From assembly GCA_910577735.1 (NCBI GenBank), contig CAJTOO010000002.1, positions 31,907 to 95,906 on the forward strand: a DNA stretch of 64,000 nt, read 5' to 3'. Position numbers and translations under genes: made by a program. The stretch comes from an uncultured Lachnospiraceae bacterium. GTDB lineage: Bacteria > Bacillota > Clostridia > Lachnospirales > Lachnospiraceae. The notes below the pieces were generated by a model. It saw nothing but the letters and a program-made list of their open reading frames with translations, was not told the DNA's origin and searched no databases. How positions within the stretch are numbered: the first letter of the stretch is position 1; the number at the start of each line of letters is the position of its first letter. This document shows, piece after piece, positions 58,283 through 64,000 of this stretch.

Positions 58283-59329
58283 ATGAATTTAGAAGAATAC
58301 AAGGGTGTATATGTCTTTGCGCAGCAGGTAGATAATGAAATCAGCAGTATTGCATTTGAGTTACTTGGCAAAGCAAAAGACCTGGCGAAAGATTTAAGTA
58401 CAGATGTTACGGCTGTGTTGATCGGCTCTGATGTTAAGGGTCTGGCAGATCAGCTTGCCGAGTATGGTGCAGATAAGGTTATCGTAGTGGATGACCCTGA
58501 ACTCAAGGATTACAGAACAGAGCCTTATGCACATGCGCTTTCTTCCGTGATCAACCAGTATAAGCCTGAGATCATGCTGGTAGGCGCTACCGCAATCGGC
58601 AGAGACTTAGGCCCGAGAGTTTCCGCAAGAGTGGCTACCGGTCTGACAGCAGACTGTACCGTTCTTGAAATTGGTGATTTCCCGTTACAGGCAGTACCGG
58701 GACAGGAGCAGTTGCATAACCAGCTTCTGATGACACGTCCCGCTTTCGGCGGAAACACCATTGCTACCATCGCATGTCCGTATAACCGTCCGCAGATGGC
58801 TACCGTACGTGCAGGTGTTATGCAGAAGATTGCTCCCATCAAAGGCGCTAAGGCTGTTGTGGAAGAGTTCAATCCTGGTTTCACACCGGATAATAAATAT
58901 GTAGAGATTCTTGATATTGTGAAATCCGTAGCTGAGACAGTGGATATCATGGATGCTAAGATTCTAGTATCCGGCGGCCGTGGCGTAGGAAGTCCGGAGA
59001 ACTTCAAGATTCTTGAGGATTTGGCAGAAGTGCTGGGCGGTACCGTAAGCTGCTCTCGTGCAGTCGTAGATTCCGGCTGGAAGCCCAAGGATCTGCAGGT
59101 TGGCCAGACAGGTAAGACTGTTCGTCCTAACGTATATTTTGCAATCGGTATCTCCGGTGCGATTCAGCACGTGGCAGGTATGGAAGAGTCCGACATCATC
59201 GTTGCAATCAACAAAGATGCGGATGCACCGATCTTCGATGTGGCTGATTACGGTGTAGTGGGCGACTTGAACAAGATTGTTCCTAAGCTGACAGAAGCTT
59301 TGAAAGCTGAGATTGCTGCAGCGAAATAG
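58283..59329 (+). CDS. etfA: Electron transfer flavoprotein subunit alpha
   Basis: Encodes 348 residues. The C-terminal FAD-binding domain contains VSGGRGVGSPENF, KPKDLQVGQTGKTVRP and AIGISGAIQHVAGM, in the standard order. The start follows AATGAGGTAAAAA. It is the last gene of the butyryl-CoA unit. No butyryl-CoA:acetate CoA-transferase or butyrate kinase gene follows, so the last step is encoded elsewhere. Confidence 0.96.
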   Translation: MNLEEYKGVYVFAQQVDNEISSIAFELLGKAKDLAKDLSTDVTAVLIGSDVKGLADQLAEYGADKVIVVDDPELKDYRTEPYAHALSSVINQYKPEIMLVGATAIGRDLGPRVSARVATGLTADCTVLEIGDFPLQAVPGQEQLHNQLLMTRPAFGGNTIATIACPYNRPQMATVRAGVMQKIAPIKGAKAVVEEFNPGFTPDNKYVEILDIVKSVAETVDIMDAKILVSGGRGVGSPENFKILEDLAEVLGGTVSCSRAVVDSGWKPKDLQVGQTGKTVRPNVYFAIGISGAIQHVAGMEESDIIVAINKDADAPIFDVADYGVVGDLNKIVPKLTEALKAEIAAAK

Positions 59330-59353
59330 CAAACCGGGCAAAGCTTGATTGTA

Positions 59354-59446
59354 AGATCCGCTTTGCGGACTAGGATAAGTGAATTTTTTGCGGGGCCTTC
59401 CCATTTATGATTTGACAATCATTTATGAGGAGGCTCCGCTATTTTA
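59354..59446 (+). terminator. Hairpin and terminator after etfA
   Basis: TCCGC-ttt-GCGGA (59357-59369) sits in a block, AGATCCGCTTTGCGGACT, that aligns with the unit of the 45-bp array (AGATTCGCTTCGCGAACT) with compensated arm changes. A larger stem follows (GCGGGGCC... with ...GGCTCCGC, about 59390-59439) ending in TATTTTAGGTTTT, which looks like the terminator of the cluster. Confidence 0.7.
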
Positions 59447-59577
59447 GGTTTTACCATTCCGTTTTTGCGTGGAATATGTTACTATGAAAGAGAAATATGA
59501 TATAAGAAAAGAAAAATAGAGTATGATTTGCTGGTTATTGGGGATGCATTTTACATGTGGATTGGAATGGAGGGGCT

Positions 59578-61197
59578 ATGGAAGGAATGGAAAATAATCG
59601 GAGTGAAATAGGAAATGAAATAAAGTGGGATAATACCTATGGTAAGAAGAAACTGCCCCAGGTAAATGATACCTACGGTGTACAGAATACTCTGAACAAA
59701 GAGAAGGAGCAGGCAAGGCAGAATGCTGCGGAGCAGATCAGTGCCTTTGGACCTCCGGTGCAGCCTTATCTGCCACCGGACAGGAATCGCAAGAAAGGCG
59801 TTTTGATTGCGCTGGGTATTGTGCTGGCGGTTATCCTGATCTGTGTCGGAGCAGGTTATTTTACCCACATCACCTCTCCTGCTTATAGAATCCGGAAGGG
59901 GTTTGAGAATATGGACAGGGAATGGGAGCAGATGAGGAACCCTCTGGCCAGGAAACTGGATGTGGATGGTATTGCCAAGAGAATGGCAGAAATAGGAAGT
60001 CATATAAATACCAGATTGGACTTTACGGTAGATACCTATACTTTTGGTGATGTTACCCTGGGCATTGATACGGACTTTTATAGGGATGCTGTCAACAAAG
60101 AAATGGATGCCCAAACCAATTTCAGCATCATGAATTTTGAATTTGCACATTTTAATCTTTACGGTGACGAAGATGTACTGTGTTTCTCAATCCCGGAACT
60201 GTTTCTGGAAGATATTTATATTGAGACAGGGGATGTGTCAAAGCAGTACAACAACTCCATGTGGGCTGATTCCTATATGTTCGGTGAAATGGACGAAGAA
60301 TATGTCATTGATCTGTTTCCGGATACACCGCAGTATGAGTCGGTACATAGCTGGCAGGATATCAGGGAATATCTGGGGAAATGTTCTGAAAATCTGGAAC
60401 CCTGCCTTGCGGGAGCCAGAATAGAAAAGGCCGGAAAGGGAATGTATCGGGTATCTTTTGACGGAACGCAAGTCAATTATGTACTCCGGGATCTGTTACA
60501 GACTTATGAGGATATGACAGGTCAGGATATGTATGATATGTTATCCTGTCTGCAGCTGGTCAGCATGGGAGAGGACATCGAATTTCTGATAAAGATGGAT
60601 GGCAAAGGCCGTATCAGAAGCATTGAACTTGAGAATCCCGTGAGTATTCTGGATCATCAGATGGACGTGGAGGGAGAGATTCTTTTTAACGGGGAGGAAA
60701 GAAGCATTGATCTGCTTCAGGGAGAACTTGTATTCACGAATCATGAAGATGATGAGGAACTGGAATTTATCTGGCAGATAGATCAATGGATTGGTTCTGA
60801 TGAGTACCAGGTGGAAGCAGATATGAAGTGCAGCCTGATGGATGAGGAAGTAAATCTGAAGTACACAGGTGCCTATGATGCCAGGAACGATGAATTTGAA
60901 GCGAAATTGTCCATGAAGGATGACTGGTCGGTCTGTAATATATTGGGGAATGGACGATTTCATGATATCAGGCCGGGATGGGGATATGAGATGGAGCTGG
61001 AGGAGTTTTCCATGACTATGGATGGAGAGGAACTGTTCAGCTTATCCGGCGATATCGAGGTGGAAACATTCCAGGGCGGTATTGAACGGTCTGCGAAAGC
61101 GAAAAATGCCTTTTTTGAGATGACGATGGAAGACTGGTACAGGGTCATGGAGAGGATTGATGAGGAGTATGACAGCTTGTGGAACATGCTGCCTTAA
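59578..61197 (+). CDS. Membrane-anchored protein of unknown function
   Basis: Encodes 539 residues from the ATG at 59578 behind TGGAGGGGCT. A hydrophilic cytoplasmic N-terminus (about 1-70) precedes one membrane segment (about 73-93, GVLIALGIVLAVILICVGAG). The outer part is acidic and beta-strand-rich, with repeated Glu/Asp-Met/Leu strands (for example MDVEGEILFNGEERSID and MELEEFSMTMDGEELF). The layout resembles lipoprotein-like or DUF4825-style surface proteins, but I do not recognise the family. It stands alone between the etf terminator and a small gene. Confidence 0.6.
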   Translation: MEGMENNRSEIGNEIKWDNTYGKKKLPQVNDTYGVQNTLNKEKEQARQNAAEQISAFGPPVQPYLPPDRNRKKGVLIALGIVLAVILICVGAGYFTHITSPAYRIRKGFENMDREWEQMRNPLARKLDVDGIAKRMAEIGSHINTRLDFTVDTYTFGDVTLGIDTDFYRDAVNKEMDAQTNFSIMNFEFAHFNLYGDEDVLCFSIPELFLEDIYIETGDVSKQYNNSMWADSYMFGEMDEEYVIDLFPDTPQYESVHSWQDIREYLGKCSENLEPCLAGARIEKAGKGMYRVSFDGTQVNYVLRDLLQTYEDMTGQDMYDMLSCLQLVSMGEDIEFLIKMDGKGRIRSIELENPVSILDHQMDVEGEILFNGEERSIDLLQGELVFTNHEDDEELEFIWQIDQWIGSDEYQVEADMKCSLMDEEVNLKYTGAYDARNDEFEAKLSMKDDWSVCNILGNGRFHDIRPGWGYEMELEEFSMTMDGEELFSLSGDIEVETFQGGIERSAKAKNAFFEMTMEDWYRVMERIDEEYDSLWNMLP

Positions 61198-61225
61198 ATA
61201 AAGTAGTGAGGAAAAGAGGACGCTT

Positions 61226-61480
61226 ATGGATGAGAACAGAAACAAAGTGACTTCTCCGGACACCGGGGAAGATGAGATGATTGCAGAAGTCATGCGGCAT
61301 CTGGATCAGGAATCCATGCAAGGTGTATACCGCATGAGTGTCACCTTTGATGAGAAAGAAGAGAAAGCGAAAGAAGTCTCTCATGCCTGCTGCCATATGT
61401 ATGGCAGACCCGCCTCAGAGACGGTGGGCCTGCTGGATATGTATACGGATATGAATGCGGGGAGACCGGACAGAGGATAG
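61226..61480 (+). CDS. Small protein of unknown function
   Basis: Encodes 84 residues, acidic at the start, with EDEMIAEVMRHLDQESMQG and a central HACCHMYG pair of cysteines. The ATG at 61226 follows AGAGGACGCTT, and it lies 29 bases after the previous gene and 48 before mtnA, so cotranscription is likely. It could be a small regulator or adaptor; no family is recognised. Confidence 0.5.
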   Translation: MDENRNKVTSPDTGEDEMIAEVMRHLDQESMQGVYRMSVTFDEKEEKAKEVSHACCHMYGRPASETVGLLDMYTDMNAGRPDRG

Positions 61481-61528
61481 TGAGAGCGTGCACGAGTGCA
61501 TGAGATGGAAGTACGGAGGACAAGGGTG

Positions 61529-62626
61529 ATGGATAAGGACAGGAAGAATATCATGGAATACGAAACAGTGGCGTTAGATGATGAGGACAGTGCCCTGGTG
61601 ATCATAGACCAGACGAAACTGCCTGGGGAGACGGAATTGATTCATCTGCATACGGGACAGGAAATCTGGGACGCTATTTATCTTTTGAAAGTACGTGGGG
61701 CACCGGCCATCGGGGTGGCGGCGGCCTTTGGGATTTATCTGCTGGCGAAGCAGATTCAGACACAGGACTATGAAGTGTTTTACAGGGAGTTCAGGAAACA
61801 GAAAGAATATCTGAATTCATCGCGGCCAACGGCAGTGAACCTGTCCTGGGCATTAAATCGAATGGAACAGGTATGCATGAAGAATAAAGAGAAACCGATA
61901 GAGGAGATCAAGGGGCACCTTCGGGCAGAGGCCATTGCCATGAAGGAGGAGGATATCCGGGTCTGCAAGGCCATAGGGGAGCATGGCCTGACCCTGGTGA
62001 AGCCGGGGGATGGCATCCTGACTCACTGTAATGCAGGGCAGCTTGCGACTTGTAAGTATGGCACTGCCACAGCGCCGATTTACTTAGGGCAGGAGAGAGG
62101 GTACCAGTTCCGTGTCTTTGCGGATGAAACCAGGCCGCTTTTACAGGGGGCCAGACTGACTGCTTATGAGCTTTATGCTTCCGGGGTGGATGTGACGCTG
62201 CTGTGTGATAATATGTCGGCCACAGTCATGCGTAACGGTTGGATCAACGCTGTGTTTGTAGGCTGTGACAGGGTGGCGGCCAATGGGGATACGGCCAATA
62301 AGATCGGTACATCGGTGGTGGCAGCGGTAGCGAAACGATACCATGTGCCGGTTTATATTTGCGCGCCCACGTCCACTATCGACATGAATACGGCCACAGG
62401 GGATGATATCGTCATCGAGCAGCGCCCGGCTCATGAGGTGACACAGATGTGGTATGAAAAGCCTATGGCGCCGGAAGGAGTCAAGGTCTTTAATCCTGCC
62501 TTTGATGTGACGGATCATGACCTGATTGCGGGTATTGTGACGGAGTACGGTATTGCCAGGGCACCGTATACCGAATCACTTCAGGAGATTTTTGCGCGAA
62601 AGGAAACAAGCGGGGGCTGGTTTTGA
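61529..62626 (+). CDS. mtnA: Methylthioribose-1-phosphate isomerase (MtnA) or related sugar-phosphate isomerase
   Basis: Encodes 365 residues from the ATG at 61529 behind ACGGAGGACAAGGGTG; a GTG at 61496 is an unlikely alternative. Family marks are RGAPAIGVAAAFG, the catalytic Cys in ILTHCNAGQLAT and the catalytic Asp in GCDRVAANGDTANKIGT. MtnA converts 5-methylthioribose-1-phosphate to the ribulose form in methionine salvage. No other salvage gene is nearby, so a ribose-1,5-bisphosphate isomerase or other role within the eIF2B-like family is also possible. Confidence 0.88.
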   Translation: MDKDRKNIMEYETVALDDEDSALVIIDQTKLPGETELIHLHTGQEIWDAIYLLKVRGAPAIGVAAAFGIYLLAKQIQTQDYEVFYREFRKQKEYLNSSRPTAVNLSWALNRMEQVCMKNKEKPIEEIKGHLRAEAIAMKEEDIRVCKAIGEHGLTLVKPGDGILTHCNAGQLATCKYGTATAPIYLGQERGYQFRVFADETRPLLQGARLTAYELYASGVDVTLLCDNMSATVMRNGWINAVFVGCDRVAANGDTANKIGTSVVAAVAKRYHVPVYICAPTSTIDMNTATGDDIVIEQRPAHEVTQMWYEKPMAPEGVKVFNPAFDVTDHDLIAGIVTEYGIARAPYTESLQEIFARKETSGGWF

Positions 62627-62710
62627 CAGAGCAGGAATGTGATGCGTTATAGGGGCATGCCCCTGTAAAAGCGATAGAAAGGGTAAGACTGTTTCTTAAA
62701 AATGCACAAT

Positions 62711-62753
62711 ACAATATATTGTTGTATAGAGTATGTGTATTACAATATATTGT
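62711..62753. promoter_or_regulatory. Two identical 12-bp palindromes 31 bases apart
   Basis: ACAATATATTGT occurs at 62711-62722 and again at 62742-62753, with centres 31 bases apart, about three helical turns. Flanks GCACAAT and ATTGTGC, together with A and T runs, could also fold into one large hairpin and end the mtnA transcript. The rest of the 319-base gap 62627-62945 holds a GGGGCATGCCCC palindrome (62653-62664) and the terminator of the XRE-type gene, and no gene. Confidence 0.55.
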
Positions 62754-62891
62754 GCTTTTTGTAGGTTAAAATTGAATAAAAACGATAAAACGAGCATAAA
62801 AGGATGGGAAAATTCTACAGATTGTCCTGGAAATCCTGCTTGCATCTGTGTCTTTAGTGTGCTATAAATAAAATATGGATGCGCAGAAACA

Positions 62892-62929
62892 CAAAAAAGT
62901 ACGCGAAACGCTGTTAAAAGCTGCGTACT
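62892..62929 (-). terminator. Terminator of the XRE-type regulator gene
   Basis: On the minus strand AGTACGC (62929-62923) pairs with GCGTACT (62904-62898) and is followed by TTTTTTG. It lies 17 bases after the stop codon. Confidence 0.8.
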
Positions 62930-62945
62930 GTGATTTCAGCATGCA

Positions 62946-63194
62946 TTATCGGTTAAATAGGAATAACTTGTAGGGTTCCACGTCTAATGCATTGGCGATG
63001 GCAAAGAGAAGATCCAATGAAAGTGGACGGACAATATTGGGAGCCTCGATGGCACCAAGATGCTGGCGGCTGATATCTACCATTTCGGCAAGCTGTTCCT
63101 GTGTCAGATTTCTATGCTTTCTGTAATAGGCTATGTTATATCCCAGTTCCGTATATTCAAAAGAGTACGGGGATGTTGAAGTAGCTTGTTTCAT
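62946..63194 (-). CDS. XRE-family (HTH_3) transcriptional regulator
   Basis: Encodes 82 residues from the ATG at 63194 (MKQATSTSPY) behind TTGGAGGAAAATATT; a longer frame to 63497 is antisense to the DHH gene and rejected. The helix-turn-helix (about 20-75) has IAYYRKHRNLTQEQLAEMVDISRQHLG (given as NLTQEQLAEMVDISRQ), the XRE/Cro pattern. It lies divergent from the DHH phosphoesterase gene with a dyad between them, so it may control itself and that gene. Confidence 0.85.
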   Translation of the reverse strand: MKQATSTSPYSFEYTELGYNIAYYRKHRNLTQEQLAEMVDISRQHLGAIEAPNIVRPLSLDLLFAIANALDVEPYKLFLFNR

Positions 63195-63262
63195 AATATT
63201 TTCCTCCAATAGTTTTATTGTAAGTATTAACGAAAAATAGTAAATAATGCGGAATGTGACAA

Positions 63263-63283
63263 TTGATATGATATAAATATCAA
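63263..63283. promoter_or_regulatory. Dyad in the XRE-DHH divergent region
   Basis: TTGATAT (63263-63269), seven bases, ATATCAA (63277-63283) forms a perfect 7-bp dyad. It lies 69 bases upstream of the regulator start and 49 before the DHH start. It is a candidate operator; the A/T-rich background lowers the weight. Confidence 0.45.
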
Positions 63284-63331
63284 CATATACATGAGAAATA
63301 TAAGGGGAGAGAGCAGAACGGGGATTGCAGC

Positions 63332-64000
63332 ATGAAACTAGCAGAATTAAACAGGTACAATCCGATAACGATTCAATGTCATGACAATCCGGATGCGGAT
63401 ACCTTGGCGTCCGGCTATGCACTGTATCGGTATTTTCAGGATATGGGCAGGGAAGTAAGGGTGATTTACAGCGGCAGGAATCGGATACAGAAGTCAAATC
63501 TTTTGTTGATGATGGATCATTTGCAGCTTCCGGTCACCTACATAAAAGACGTGTCAGCGCTTCTTGGGCAGGAACCGGAGGGAAAACTGCCAGGACTTCT
63601 GATCATGGTAGATTGTCAGTATGGTGCTGGCAATGTGACGAAACTGCCTGCTGAGGAAGTGGCGGTCATAGATCATCATCAGATTGAAGTTGCTCCTGTG
63701 GAAAAAAGTGAGATCAATCCTCATTTGGGAAGCTGTTCAACCTTGGTATGGCAGCTGCTGTGCCAGGCGGGATATGAAATCAAAGATCAGAATGTGGGTA
63801 CCGCTTTATATTATGGACTGTTTACGGATACGAACCAGTTCGCAGAGATATTTAACCCGCTGGATATGGATATGCGTGAGGCAGTTCCCTTTGATAAGAC
63901 ACAGATTACCTTGTTTCGCAACTCCAACCTCTCTCTGCAGGAGTTGGAAGTGGCCGGAGTTGCCATGATCAGACATATTTATAATGATGATTATAAATAT
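63332..64000 (+). CDS. DHH-family phosphoesterase, 3' end cut by the window
   Basis: At least 223 residues, open to the last base. The first metal motif is CHDNPDADTLASGYAL near residues 16-31, a second Asp lies in LIMVDCQYG near 106, and the DHH motif is VAVIDHHQIE near 123. The second half has YYGLFTDTNQF, typical of the NrnA/RecJ-type fold. It would hydrolyse short oligonucleotides, cyclic dinucleotide products or 3'-phosphoadenosine phosphate; the family does not tell which. The ATG at 63332 follows a weak GGGGATTGCAGC. It is divergent from the XRE-type regulator. Confidence 0.85.
   Translation, partial: MKLAELNRYNPITIQCHDNPDADTLASGYALYRYFQDMGREVRVIYSGRNRIQKSNLLLMMDHLQLPVTYIKDVSALLGQEPEGKLPGLLIMVDCQYGAGNVTKLPAEEVAVIDHHQIEVAPVEKSEINPHLGSCSTLVWQLLCQAGYEIKDQNVGTALYYGLFTDTNQFAEIFNPLDMDMREAVPFDKTQITLFRNSNLSLQELEVAGVAMIRHIYNDDYKY

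Noticed and set aside
63195..63497. N-terminal extension of the XRE-type regulator
   Set aside because: It is antisense to the DHH gene and crosses the divergent promoter region; the ATG at 63194 has TTGGAGGA.

Overview
The window looks like a chromosomal segment of an anaerobic, motile, probably spore-forming butyrate-producing clostridium, most likely of the Lachnospiraceae. The evidence is a complete S10-spc-alpha ribosomal protein supercluster, a four-cysteine S14, a thl-crt-hbd-bcd-etfB-etfA butyryl-CoA cluster, a flagellin with a CsrA-like gene beside it, a SpoIID-type protein, and an ECF-type transporter module in the order A-A'-T-truA-rplM-rpsI. The family assignment is inferred from gene order and protein style; no 16S rRNA gene is present.

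Layout. 1-2210: a 59-bp tandem repeat, an rRNA-methyltransferase-like gene (minus), an esterase, then the S10 promoter and leader. 2211-19740: rpsJ to rplQ, including secY, adk, map, a small KOW protein, infA, rpmJ and rpoA. A second promoter precedes rpmJ and a long folded leader precedes rpsM. 19840-22700: a one-domain tyrosine recombinase between two 32-bp inverted palindromic sites, a CsrA-like gene, and a flagellin with a CsrA-type hairpin in its leader. 22858-25934: a SpoIID/peptidoglycan-binding/LysM protein and a VanY-like peptidase. 26257-32143: ecfA1-ecfA2-ecfT-truA-membrane protein, then rplM-rpsI. 32250-42557: a YesN/YesM-type two-component pair divergent from a sugar ABC importer, a GH65 phosphorylase and a HAD phosphatase. 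42602-42752: tRNA-Ala(CGC) and tRNA-Val(CAC). 42881-52845: YitT, MATE, SDR, TrxB, an NlpC/P60 hydrolase with a WalR-type box, HPF, a DUF1576-like membrane protein and an M23 peptidase. 53053-59329: the butyryl-CoA cluster. 59578-64000: an unknown membrane-anchored protein, a small protein, mtnA, an XRE-type regulator and a truncated DHH phosphoesterase.

How the parts fit. Most of the window is growth machinery and central energy metabolism. The GH65 cluster would import and phosphorolytically cleave an alpha-glucoside under control of its two-component system. The flagellin locus combines a possible DNA-inversion module with a possible post-transcriptional CsrA control.

Two signals stand out. 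First, a family of paired hairpins sits three to five bases after stop codons inside highly expressed operons (after rplW, rplB, rpsQ, rpsN and thlA, with reduced or variant copies after rpsK, secY, etfA and the first methyltransferase gene). The arm sequences differ from copy to copy while the pairing is kept. Second, the recombinase gene is enclosed by inverted palindromic sites next to csrA-flagellin, which looks like a self-inverting phase switch. All calls are from reading the sequence; no database search was run.
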